From assembly GCA_013812905.1 (NCBI GenBank), contig JACCSP010000195.1:1-42828 (forward strand): a stretch of 42,828 nucleotides of DNA, written 5' to 3'. The DNA is from Pyrinomonadaceae bacterium (lineage in GTDB: Bacteria; Acidobacteriota; Blastocatellia; Pyrinomonadales; Pyrinomonadaceae). The notes beneath the pieces are model-generated. The model searched no databases. It saw nothing but the letters and a program-made list of their open reading frames with translations, and was not told the DNA's origin. A program made the translations under genes and the position numbers. Positions 17,147 to 27,006 of this stretch are shown here, one piece after another (the first letter of the stretch is position 1; every line of letters begins with the position of its first letter).

Positions 17147-18997
17147 TTAAGCCTTAGAGGTCGCTAGTTTCTTGGTCGGTCCGGCGGGCGGCCGCTTTTC
17201 CGGCGGTTGTTTTTCCGGCGGAGGCTCCTCATCACCCTCGGACTTCGTGAGGTGATTTATCAGAAACTGCTGGCTGAAACCTACAATGTTTCCTACCAGC
17301 CAGTAAAGTAATAACCCGGATGGGGCTCCCCACAAAACATAAAGCATAAACAGCGGCATCCCGATGGCCATCATTTTTCGCTGCAAAGGATCTGCTGATG
17401 GTGCCGGCGTAATCAATTGCAGGACGATCATGGTGCCGGCCATCAGAAACTCGAGTACATGAAGTGGATCGCCGGCCGAAAGATCGGGCAACCAAAGGAA
17501 AGTTGCCTGGCGAAAATCAAGAGAGATCGTGATCGCCCGGTATAGTGCAAAGAGAAAGGGCATCTGAATGAGCAGAGGCAAGCAACCCCCCAGCGGATTG
17601 CCCTCCTTCATAAGACGCAACTGCTCCATCTGGAGCTCCTTCAATCGCGGGTCATTCTGCTTCATTCCCTTGATCTTCTCTTGCAGATCTTTCATTCGAG
17701 GCGCTAACCGCTGGGCCTTCTTCATTGCCTTCGAGGAGCGCCATTTTAAAGGGAAAAAAAGTGAGTAGATAACGATGGTAAAGAGGATGATTGCGAGACC
17801 GTAACTATTGGTAAGCTGATGTAAGAAACGGATTGATTTTAGAATGGGAACTGCTATTGGACGAGACAGCCAACTGAACCATCCATAATCAATCACGCCT
17901 TCGAGTTCGACACTCTTTCCCACAGACTCTTGAATTTTCTCCCCGGCGCCAGTCAAAATGTAATGGTCCTTGGGCCCCGCATAGAGCGTGGTCTTCGACC
18001 CATCGCTGGGGATGGGCACGAAAGCCGATACCAGGTATCTGCTTTCTTGTGATCCATTGGTTTGGTGGTTATATTGGATCGTACGATACTCAAGACCATC
18101 TAGTCTCTTCGAAGGTATCGCCACCATCGCGAAGTAGGTATCACCTATGCCCGCCCACTCAACTGGACCTGGAAGATTCAGTCGGTCCGGGCTGTTCTTG
18201 TCAGCGTTGATTGCCGCAGCCGCGTGACGCTCGATCTCATCACCAACTGCCGCAATTGCTTCAGGTGCTACCGAATAAAACGTGTGGTGTTTGATTCCGT
18301 GGTCGCCAATGCCCGGTCCAATTTTAAGCTTAACTTGAGGAACGACCTGGTCGCCGCGCTTGAGCAGTACCTCTAAGTCTGTGCTATACCGTTCGGCATC
18401 AAAGGTAAGCTTCTTCGTTAAGTTCAATCCGCTTCCCCCGTCACGAAGAAGAAAAGTGATGGATCTTTTCTGGTTCCCACTAAGAGTGATCTCAACATCG
18501 CCGTTTCGAGAGTCTACTCCCTCGACTTCGTAGTTTGCCGTCGCCAGAAGAACGTCGAGAGAACTGTCCCCAGTAGCGATCGCCAGAGGTGCTTCGCGCG
18601 GTTCGCGCTTTAGCCCCTCGGGCGAAATCAGCTCTAGTGGAACCTTATTGTTCTTATCTCCAGCTACGGAATAGATATCCCGGCCGCTGTCCTTGTTCTT
18701 CTTGATAATCCAACTCACTACGTCGGAACCCAGGCTATCCAGGGTCGCCTCGTAGAGAGGCGTCTTAATCCGCAAGCTCCTGCGCGCGACTTGCCCAGCA
18801 TCGACCGCCGAAGTTAACTTAGGAGCCGCGGTCGCAGGACTTCCCATGGGATTCGCCGGCGGGGCGGTCGGTGAGGCAGCAGGCAAGGTTTCCGCAGACT
18901 GGTCATGGGAGGGCGGTTTTACAGGGAAGAGATAGCTCCACGAAAACAGGATCGCCGTCGAAATTAGTAATGCTAGTATCAAACGCTTCTGTTGCAT
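17147..18997 (-). CDS. yidC: Membrane protein insertase YidC
   Basis: A 616-residue inner-membrane insertase and foldase. An N-terminal transmembrane anchor (residues about 5-25, LILALLISTAILFSWSYLF) is followed by a Pro/Ala/Thr-rich linker, a large periplasmic beta domain (to about residue 360) and the conserved Oxa1-type core. The core holds TNSYGLAIILFTIVIYSLFFP, MKEGNPLGGCLPLLIQMPFL and LLLYWLVGNIVGFSQQ. The tail is rich in Lys, Pro and Glu. Length and layout are those of Gram-negative YidC. It lies 40 bases after yidD. Confidence 0.97.
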   Translation of the reverse strand: MQQKRLILALLISTAILFSWSYLFPVKPPSHDQSAETLPAASPTAPPANPMGSPATAAPKLTSAVDAGQVARRSLRIKTPLYEATLDSLGSDVVSWIIKKNKDSGRDIYSVAGDKNNKVPLELISPEGLKREPREAPLAIATGDSSLDVLLATANYEVEGVDSRNGDVEITLSGNQKRSITFLLRDGGSGLNLTKKLTFDAERYSTDLEVLLKRGDQVVPQVKLKIGPGIGDHGIKHHTFYSVAPEAIAAVGDEIERHAAAAINADKNSPDRLNLPGPVEWAGIGDTYFAMVAIPSKRLDGLEYRTIQYNHQTNGSQESRYLVSAFVPIPSDGSKTTLYAGPKDHYILTGAGEKIQESVGKSVELEGVIDYGWFSWLSRPIAVPILKSIRFLHQLTNSYGLAIILFTIVIYSLFFPLKWRSSKAMKKAQRLAPRMKDLQEKIKGMKQNDPRLKELQMEQLRLMKEGNPLGGCLPLLIQMPFLFALYRAITISLDFRQATFLWLPDLSAGDPLHVLEFLMAGTMIVLQLITPAPSADPLQRKMMAIGMPLFMLYVLWGAPSGLLLYWLVGNIVGFSQQFLINHLTKSEGDEEPPPEKQPPEKRPPAGPTKKLATSKA

Positions 18998-19037
18998 CTT
19001 AGATTTAATTAACGGTTCTTAGACTTTGCCGAACGCT

Positions 19038-19247
19038 TCACTTCAAAGGATCATACCCACCGGGATTGAACGGGTGGCAGCGAAACAGCCTTTTGAGCGC
19101 GAGCGAGCTTCCACGGACCGATCCATAGCGATCAATGGCTTCCATGGCATACTCTGAACAGGAAGGTACAAATCTACAAGCAGGCGGAAGCAGAGGCGAC
19201 AGAGCTAGTTTATAAAATCTTAGGAATGAAATCAGAATTATCTTCAC
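19038..19247 (-). CDS. yidD: Membrane protein insertion efficiency factor YidD
   Basis: A 69-residue protein of the YidD (DUF37) family, which assists YidC. The invariant cysteine-rich segment [11 protein letters not shown] and the C-terminal [13 protein letters not shown] are both present. It starts with GTG, overlapping the rnpA stop (GTGA, 4 bases), so translation is coupled. The N-terminal amphipathic helix that binds the membrane is present ([17 protein letters not shown]). Confidence 0.95.
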   Translation of the reverse strand: MKIILISFLRFYKLALSPLLPPACRFVPSCSEYAMEAIDRYGSVRGSSLALKRLFRCHPFNPGGYDPLK

Positions 19248-19612
19248 ATCACTTGCGCTTCAACTACTGAAGCTTCTTCGCTCTCCACACTTGCGATCAT
19301 CTGCTCAAACTCATCAGACGGTCGTCGACTCTCAAGGGACAATAAAGACCTCCTGGCGTTCAGTACCCAATCGTATCTTTTCTTCAATCGGTCACGGCGC
19401 GGTTTCGTAACGTTGAAGGCCTCACGAAGCAAACGTTTGGCTCGGTTCCGATCTACTGCCCTACCCAGCGCTTTTCGGGAGGCAGTGATCCCCAAGCGAT
19501 GTTGTGTTAGAGAATTCGGTAGCACAAAGACGGTCAGGAGGTGGCCCTCGAAACGCTTTCCGGTCCGATAAACCCGCTGAAACTCCTTGCTACCGCGAAG
19601 GGTCGTTTCCAT
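19244..19612 (-). CDS. rnpA: Ribonuclease P protein component
   Basis: The protein subunit of RNase P, which helps the catalytic RNA trim tRNA 5' ends. The conserved RNR region [16 protein letters not shown] and the N-terminal [17 protein letters not shown] are visible. I chose the ATG at 19612 (122 residues), 10 bases after rpmH. An upstream start at 19663 would add 17 residues ([11 protein letters not shown]...) and overlap rpmH by 41 bases. The long form is reminiscent of the overlapping rpmH-rnpA arrangement in Thermus, but nothing here proves it is used. A C-terminal tail rich in Ser and Glu follows the fold. Confidence 0.94.
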   Translation of the reverse strand: METTLRGSKEFQRVYRTGKRFEGHLLTVFVLPNSLTQHRLGITASRKALGRAVDRNRAKRLLREAFNVTKPRRDRLKKRYDWVLNARRSLLSLESRRPSDEFEQMIASVESEEASVVEAQVM

Positions 19613-19622
19613 AAAGCGAAGG

Positions 19623-19769
19623 TTAGTAATGAAACGGCGTGAGGCGCTTTCGCCCCTTGGCACGCCTCCGTTTCAGCACCAGCCTGCCATTCTTGCTGGC
19701 CATCCTGGCGCGAAAGCCATGAGTCTTAGCTCGGCGCCTGTTGTTTGGCTGAAAAGTGGGCTTGGCCAT
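19623..19769 (-). CDS. rpmH: Ribosomal protein L34
   Basis: A 48-residue ribosomal protein of the 50S subunit. It starts [20 protein letters not shown] and continues with [22 protein letters not shown], all family-invariant. The ATG at 19769 has GGAGGAG upstream at about 12 bases. It is the first gene of the rpmH-rnpA-yidD-yidC-khpB-mnmE-mnmG series, the usual left border of oriC. The last residues TPFHY are slightly different from the usual SV end. Confidence 0.96.
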   Translation of the reverse strand: MAKPTFQPNNRRRAKTHGFRARMASKNGRLVLKRRRAKGRKRLTPFHY

Positions 19770-19801
19770 CTGATTCGGTCTCCTCCAGCGCGAAAACGGT
19801 A

Positions 19802-19830
19802 AGACTAACTGCCCCTCTCCCTTATGTCAA
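19802..19830 (-). promoter_or_regulatory. Probable promoter of the rpmH operon
   Basis: On the minus strand a perfect -35 TTGACA (19825-19830) is followed after exactly 17 bases by TAGTCT (19802-19807). That would start transcription about 25 bases before the rpmH ATG. The -10 is only a half match. Confidence 0.55.
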
Positions 19831-20051
19831 GAATAGGGAAAGGCAACAAAACTCCGCGGCACTCAATTAAAATATAACCCACGCACCTCCCCAAGGGGGT
19901 CAAGCCCGAGGTCGCTAGAGTAGTTTCCTCGGACCTTCGAACTTGGCGACTAAAGGAAATCAAAAACTCCCTGGATAAGAAGCGCTGACCAGCCTGTCCG
20001 AACCCCTTTGAGGAGCTGATTTCATAACGTGTTTTATGCCAGATCGTCCGC

Positions 20052-20080
20052 TTGATCCCATACGAACTGTGTGTTAGTCT
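20052..20080 (+). promoter_or_regulatory. Possible dnaA promoter
   Basis: TTGATC (20052-20057), a 17-base spacer and TAGTCT (20075-20080), about 190 bases before dnaA. The -10 is identical to that of the proposed rpmH promoter. The DnaA-box pair lies between this promoter and the gene, which would allow autoregulation. Confidence 0.35.
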
Positions 20081-20155
20081 CCGGGCTCTTGAGGACGACT
20101 GCCGCTAAGTACTTGATAGATATATAGTTAAACCATCACCTTAGGGGTTGGCTGG

Positions 20156-20189
20156 TTTTCCACAGAGCTGAGGAAAACCCTGTGGAAAA
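20156..20189. promoter_or_regulatory. Inverted pair of DnaA boxes
   Basis: TTTTCCACA on the plus strand (20156-20164) and the same box on the minus strand (TGTGGAAAA, 20181-20189), 16 bases apart. Each differs from TTATCCACA at one position. The overlapping GGTTTTCC/GGAAAACC arms also make an 8-base inverted repeat. They sit about 80-110 bases upstream of dnaA. Confidence 0.75.
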
Positions 20190-20269
20190 GGCCGCTGCGG
20201 GAACCATACGGCGGCCCCTCTTCGTTCTTCTCTTGTAAGGCTGATTGTACAAAGGAAAGCTGCTCTGAA

Positions 20270-21715
20270 ATGACTGGTGTTGTTTGCGAAGACGGCATAT
20301 GGGATTGCATTCTCGAATCCATCAAAACGAAGCTTAACCGCGAGACCGTAGAAACGTGGTTCAATGCGATTGAATTTCGAGGGATAGATAGAGTAGGTTC
20401 GGTGGTCCGTCTTTGCGCGCCGAATTCCGTGGTTAGGGATTGGGTAAAACACAACTATTCCGAATTACTTGAGCAGTCCTTATCCGAGGTGAGGCTCGCT
20501 GGATATAACTTGGATTGGGAAGTAGCAAACGTCCCCGCCCAAAGTCTCACTGCTCTGGATACGGTCGGTAACGATGTGGCTGACGAGTTGGCTTCCGCGG
20601 GTCAATCCGGCGGACGCTTTGGCCTTAGAACAAATCGAGAATCCCCTCACTTCGCTACTGCGGTTGCCTGCGCCCCTTTAAGCTATATTCCAGAGCCATC
20701 TCTCAACTCAAAGTACTCATACGACAGCTTTGTTGTCGGTTCCTGCAATCAGTTTGCTCATGCGGCATCGTTGGCCGTGGCGGAGGCGCCTGGAAGGACC
20801 TATAACCCGCTCTATCTTTATGGCGGAGTTGGCTTGGGTAAGACCCACCTGATGCACGCCTGCGGTCAAGCGATACAGAAGAGTAACCCCCACCTAAAAT
20901 TGTGCTACTTATCGTCAGAGAAGTTCATGAATGAGTTAATTAGCGCCATTCGCTATGACAAGACACATGGGTTCCGCGAGAAGTACAGATCCGTCGATGT
21001 ACTCTTAATCGATGACGTCCAGTTCATGGCTGGAAAGGAGCGTACTCAAGAAGAGTTCTTTCACACATTTAATTCCCTTTACGACCAACAAAAGCAAATT
21101 GTTATTAGTTCCGACTGCCCTCCGCGAGAGATCCCGACGCTTGAAGAAAGACTGCATTCCCGCTTCGAGTGGGGACTGATAGCTGACATCGAGCCTCCAG
21201 ATCTTGAAACTAAAGTTGCTATCCTGAACCGCAAAGCCGAGATCATGGGAGTGACCATCCCCGGTGAAGTCGCCCTCTTTATTGCTACAAGAGTCAAGAA
21301 CAACGTTCGTGAACTTGAAGGGTCTCTTGTGCGTCTTATAGCTATTTCTTCGTTGCGCGGGGACAAGATCTCAAAGATTCTGGCGCAAGACGCAGTTCGC
21401 AACATAGCCGGCGAGGAGGAATCCGGGGCAGTCACGATTCAACATATTCAAAAAGTCGTGGCTGACAACTTCAAGATGAGGGTCGAGGAGTTAATCTCAA
21501 AGAGCAATGCCCGGCAGTTCTCTCGACCTCGGCAAATCGCTATGTATCTTTGTAAGAAGTTAACTAAACACAGTTATCCAGAGATTGGGAGGGCATTCGG
21601 TGGTAAGCACCACACGACCGTTATTCACTCCTTTGCTAAAATCGAATCCCTAAAATCTCATGACTCCGGACTGCAAAAGCTCGTCAACGATCTTTCTCAG
21701 CGCTTTGAGAAATAA
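20270..21715 (+). CDS. dnaA: Chromosomal replication initiator DnaA
   Basis: A 481-residue AAA+ initiator that binds DnaA boxes and opens the origin. Domain I (about 1-80) is followed by a variable linker (to about 140). The AAA+ domain has Walker A GGVGLGKTH (185-193) and Walker B VDVLLIDDVQF (242-252). Domain IV carries the DnaA-box-binding signature (PRQIAMYLCKKLTKHSYPEIG, then GGKHHTTVIHS). The ATG at 20270 has AAAGGA a little far upstream (about 13 bases), so initiation may be weak. It is followed by a 330-base origin segment before dnaN. Confidence 0.98.
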   Translation: MTGVVCEDGIWDCILESIKTKLNRETVETWFNAIEFRGIDRVGSVVRLCAPNSVVRDWVKHNYSELLEQSLSEVRLAGYNLDWEVANVPAQSLTALDTVGNDVADELASAGQSGGRFGLRTNRESPHFATAVACAPLSYIPEPSLNSKYSYDSFVVGSCNQFAHAASLAVAEAPGRTYNPLYLYGGVGLGKTHLMHACGQAIQKSNPHLKLCYLSSEKFMNELISAIRYDKTHGFREKYRSVDVLLIDDVQFMAGKERTQEEFFHTFNSLYDQQKQIVISSDCPPREIPTLEERLHSRFEWGLIADIEPPDLETKVAILNRKAEIMGVTIPGEVALFIATRVKNNVRELEGSLVRLIAISSLRGDKISKILAQDAVRNIAGEEESGAVTIQHIQKVVADNFKMRVEELISKSNARQFSRPRQIAMYLCKKLTKHSYPEIGRAFGGKHHTTVIHSFAKIESLKSHDSGLQKLVNDLSQRFEK

Positions 21716-21814
21716 AAAGTGGGCCAAGTCTTATACAGGTTTTACGCTCCGATTTTCCGCGGGTACGAGGCGCTTAAAACAAATATCACAGGCCTCGGCG
21801 TGTTCGAAAATCCC

Positions 21815-21834
21815 AAAGCGCTATGGCTTTTTTT
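21815..21834 (+). terminator. Weak terminator-like hairpin after dnaA
   Basis: AAAGC (21815-21819) pairs with GCTTT (21826-21830) and is followed by a run of T to 21834. The stem is only 5 base pairs, so termination would be partial at best. Confidence 0.3.
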
Positions 21835-21860
21835 CAGTAACAGTCTCCTTTGATAATATC

Positions 21861-21869
21861 TTATCCACA
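21861..21869 (+). promoter_or_regulatory. Consensus DnaA box
   Basis: A perfect TTATCCACA. It is the only perfect copy I found in the window and lies about 65 bases before the trio-like tract, downstream of dnaA. Confidence 0.85.
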
Positions 21870-21933
21870 GCCGGTTTGGAGTTTTAAGCGTTGAGCCTAA
21901 TAAGTTTAGTTAGTTTTCCTCAGATCAACAGGG

Positions 21934-21954
21934 TACTATTACTACTACTAGTAT
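21934..21954 (+). promoter_or_regulatory. DnaA-trio-like tract (candidate unwinding element)
   Basis: Seven consecutive triplets TAC, TAT, TAC, TAC, TAC, TAG, TAT follow a short GGG, and AT-rich sequence (TAAAGATACTAAT) continues downstream. DnaA-trios are repeats with A in the middle position that load DnaA on a single strand at the unwinding site. The match to the known pattern is close. Confidence 0.65.
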
Positions 21955-22045
21955 TAAAGATACTAATTTCTTAGGCAACAGGAGAAGAAGGTCATCGTAA
22001 ATTTTTTCCTGAAGAGAATTTAAAGACTTAAGGAGAGTGTAAGTC

Positions 22046-23161
22046 ATGCAGTTCGTCGTTAGTAAACAGAACCTTCAAAAAGAACTCGGTTTCGTGCAGG
22101 GAGTGGTCGAGCGGAAGAATACCATTCCGGTTCTTTCAAATATTTTGATTGAGTCCGTTGGGGAAACCACAATCAGGATCACCGGAACGGACCTGGACGT
22201 AAGCATTCGCTGTGATATGGACGCAGAAGAGATTAGTACTCCCGGTTCTATCTGCGTACAGGCGAGAAAACTTTTCGAGATTGCCAGACTGCTCCCCGAT
22301 GCCCCAGTAAGTTTTAAAAAGGAAGATAACGACTGGGTTACAGTGAAATGCGATCGCTCGAAGTTTAAGATGGTTGGCGTGGGTCGCGATGCATTTCCGG
22401 AAGTACCTACTTTTAAATCTGCCCCTACAAAAATTCCCGCCGGTGTTTTAAAGGCGCTAATCGACCGAACAATATTCGCGATAACTCAGGAAGAATCGAG
22501 ATACACACTCTCCGGCGCGAAGTTCATCTTGGATAAATCAGGGGCCAAGATGGTTACTACGGATGGCCACAGGCTCGCCTATGTGGAAAGAAAGGCGGTC
22601 GCGAAAAACGGCGCAACAGAGAACCTAGATACGTTAATACCTAGAAAAACACTGGCTGAGTTGACGAAGTTGACGGCCGGCTTTGACGGTGAGATTAGTT
22701 TGGGAATGGATGAAAACCATATCTACTTTGAAGTGGGCTCAAGACTATTAATCTCCCGAATGCTCTACGGGCAGTTTCCAAATTACGAGATGGTAATGCC
22801 CAAGAATAACGATAAGTCGGTCGAGTTTGATAGTGCTCTTCTTAATCAAGCAATTCGGCGTGTGGCTCTCATGGCGGACGACCGCTCGCACGCCATCCGC
22901 TTTCATCTTGAGCCGAATCAATTAGTCATTAGTTCGCAGAACGCCGAGGAAGGAGAAGCTCGCGAGACTATTCAGGCTGAATATTCTGGAGAGGAGACCG
23001 ACATCGGATTCAACGCGCAATATCTGCAGGACTTCCTGAACGTGATGGGTGATGGCAAGGTAGCTTTTGAGTTCAAAGACGGAAACTCCCAAGCCCAACT
23101 TCGCCCAGCTGAGAGCGGCGACTACGAATATAAATATGTCGTGATGCCAATGCGCATCTGA
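22046..23161 (+). CDS. dnaN: DNA polymerase III beta subunit (sliding clamp)
   Basis: A 371-residue ring-forming clamp that tethers the replicative polymerase. Three clamp domains are recognisable: the N-terminal domain starts MQFVVSKQNLQKELGFVQGV, the middle has LSGAKFILDKSGAKMVTTDGHRLAYV, and the C-terminal domain has FNAQYLQDFLNVM and ends YVVMPMRI, the standard clamp end. The start has a strong AAGGAGAG site. Length is typical. A strong hairpin follows before recF. Confidence 0.98.
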   Translation: MQFVVSKQNLQKELGFVQGVVERKNTIPVLSNILIESVGETTIRITGTDLDVSIRCDMDAEEISTPGSICVQARKLFEIARLLPDAPVSFKKEDNDWVTVKCDRSKFKMVGVGRDAFPEVPTFKSAPTKIPAGVLKALIDRTIFAITQEESRYTLSGAKFILDKSGAKMVTTDGHRLAYVERKAVAKNGATENLDTLIPRKTLAELTKLTAGFDGEISLGMDENHIYFEVGSRLLISRMLYGQFPNYEMVMPKNNDKSVEFDSALLNQAIRRVALMADDRSHAIRFHLEPNQLVISSQNAEEGEARETIQAEYSGEETDIGFNAQYLQDFLNVMGDGKVAFEFKDGNSQAQLRPAESGDYEYKYVVMPMRI

Positions 23162-23212
23162 TTAACACAGTCTCGCTTACATTAATAATAATTAACTATT
23201 CCTTATAATTTC

Positions 23213-23248
23213 CGAAGCGCTCTCCAGGGTGGAAAGGAGGGCGCTTCG
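23213..23248 (+). terminator. Strong hairpin between dnaN and recF
   Basis: A 13-base-pair stem (23213-23225 with 23236-23248, one G-T pair, arm start CGAAGCGC) with a 10-base loop, followed by TATTTGTTTCTC. The tail is only moderately T-rich, so this may be a partial terminator or an RNA processing or stability element. A TATAAT just upstream (23204-23209) could be a -10 box for recF, without a clear -35. Confidence 0.6.
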
Positions 23249-23318
23249 TATTTGTTTCTCTAGCTATTTCGCTGCTACCTCTCAAGAACTTCATCGCCGA
23301 TATGTTAAACTTCGAACT

Positions 23319-24452
23319 ATGATCCTCGAGTCTATTGAGGCCCACCAATTCCGCAACTTAAATGGAACGATCTTCTGGGGCTCCGGGCTTAATATTATTT
23401 TCGGAAACAACGGGCAGGGCAAGACAAATTGGTTGGAGGGCATCTATCTTCTCTCCAGAACAAAATCTTTCCGTACCCAGCGTCTTCAGGAATCAATAAG
23501 ATTTGGCCTTGAGATGGCCTTCGTAAGAGGTAAAGTCTCCAGCGGTGAAATTCAGCGAGAGATGCAGATCACACTCCAAGGCAAGACGAAATCAATCTCG
23601 GTCAATGATAAGAGGGAACAGTTGGTAAGATATTTGGGTCAACTGCAGGTTTTTGCGTTTACTGCCGATGAACTTGAGGTAGTTAGAGGAATGCCGGAAG
23701 CGAGAAGACGCTTCCTTGACCGTGGAGTCGCTTCTTTGAGACCGGCCTACGTGCAAACGCTCTCCAGCTACAAGAAGGTGATCAAACAGAAAAACCGAAT
23801 TCTTCAGGACTCCGTTGAGACCGGGCTAGGTTTAGCCGAGACAGAAGATCTAGTGGCGCCCTGGAATGAACAATTAGTGAACCTGGCGCATCAGATACAT
23901 GAGTCTAGAACAGACTACATTGGGCGGATAAACGAAGTCCTGGAGCGCGGACTCTTCGAGCGCCGTGAGATTCAAATCCGATACGTTTCGGCGCTGGAGC
24001 ATAAGGGCGATTTACATAATTACAAGTCGCTGCTCGACCGCCGCCTGCGTCTTCGACTTGACGTAGAATTATCAGCCGGCCGTGCCCTCATAGGTCCGCA
24101 TCGTGACGATTTAGAAATACTTTTGGAGGGGCACGAAATGCGGATTTACGGGAGCGCCGGGCAACAGCGTAGCGCATTGTTATTATTAGACTTAGCGGCA
24201 ATTTCGGTGTATAATTCCCAGCATCATGAATACCCGCTTTTTCTCATCGATGATGTGGACTCGGAACTGGACGAAAAGAGGATAAACACTCTGTTGGAAT
24301 ACCTAGAAGGTCGCACTCAGACGTTCATTACAACTTCGAAACGCTCCCACGTCCAGACATTTATCTCGAGAGCAAGTGTATATGAAATTGAAGGGGGTAA
24401 AGTGACCAACAGCGAACCCAAAAGAGACTCAGTTTCCCCGGTTTTGGCATAG
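23319..24452 (+). CDS. recF: DNA replication and repair protein RecF
   Basis: An SMC-like ATPase that helps load RecA at gaps. Starting at the ATG at 23319 gives 377 residues, close to the family length, beginning MILESIEAHQFRNLNG. Walker A is GNNGQGKTN (residues 29-37), and the signature and Walker B region is near the end (GSAGQQRSALLLLDLAA, then FLIDDVDSELDEKR). A GTG at 23229 would add 30 residues, but these overlap the dnaN-recF hairpin and do not look like RecF. No strong ribosome-binding site precedes 23319. Confidence 0.95.
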   Translation: MILESIEAHQFRNLNGTIFWGSGLNIIFGNNGQGKTNWLEGIYLLSRTKSFRTQRLQESIRFGLEMAFVRGKVSSGEIQREMQITLQGKTKSISVNDKREQLVRYLGQLQVFAFTADELEVVRGMPEARRRFLDRGVASLRPAYVQTLSSYKKVIKQKNRILQDSVETGLGLAETEDLVAPWNEQLVNLAHQIHESRTDYIGRINEVLERGLFERREIQIRYVSALEHKGDLHNYKSLLDRRLRLRLDVELSAGRALIGPHRDDLEILLEGHEMRIYGSAGQQRSALLLLDLAAISVYNSQHHEYPLFLIDDVDSELDEKRINTLLEYLEGRTQTFITTSKRSHVQTFISRASVYEIEGGKVTNSEPKRDSVSPVLA

Positions 24453-24514
24453 GAAGTAAGTCGCCCTGAGCGTTTCAAACAAACACATCTACCAAAAACG
24501 AAGTATTGATTTGA

Positions 24515-26962
<2,448 letters not shown>

Positions 26963-27006
26963 TAATAAGTAATTAACATCACAGCCTCAGCTTCCGATTC
27001 TGTAAC

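Larger units (their letters stand above)
19831..20269. other. Replication origin, left part (rpmH-dnaA intergenic region)
   Basis: This is the gene-free stretch between divergent rpmH and dnaA, the classic oriC place. It has an inverted pair of DnaA boxes at 20156-20189, a weaker box-like TTATCCAGG on the minus strand near 19971-19979, and AT-rich runs near 19865-19880 and 20115-20136. The dnaA promoter is also here. The strand switch (all genes leftward on the left, dnaA to gyrB rightward on the right) supports the call. Confidence 0.8.
21716..22045. other. Replication origin, right part (dnaA-dnaN intergenic region)
   Basis: This 330-base stretch has no gene. It holds a perfect DnaA box TTATCCACA (21861-21869), an AT-rich segment and a run of TAC/TAT triplets (21934-21954) matching the DnaA-trio pattern of bacterial unwinding elements. 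It ends with the dnaN ribosome-binding site (AAGGAGAG). The layout resembles the Bacillus subtilis origin, where unwinding occurs between dnaA and dnaN. Confidence 0.75.

Noticed and set aside
21575-21583. TTATCCAGA resembling a DnaA box inside dnaA
   Set aside because: One mismatch and coding sequence for a conserved DnaA segment; likely chance, though near the origin.
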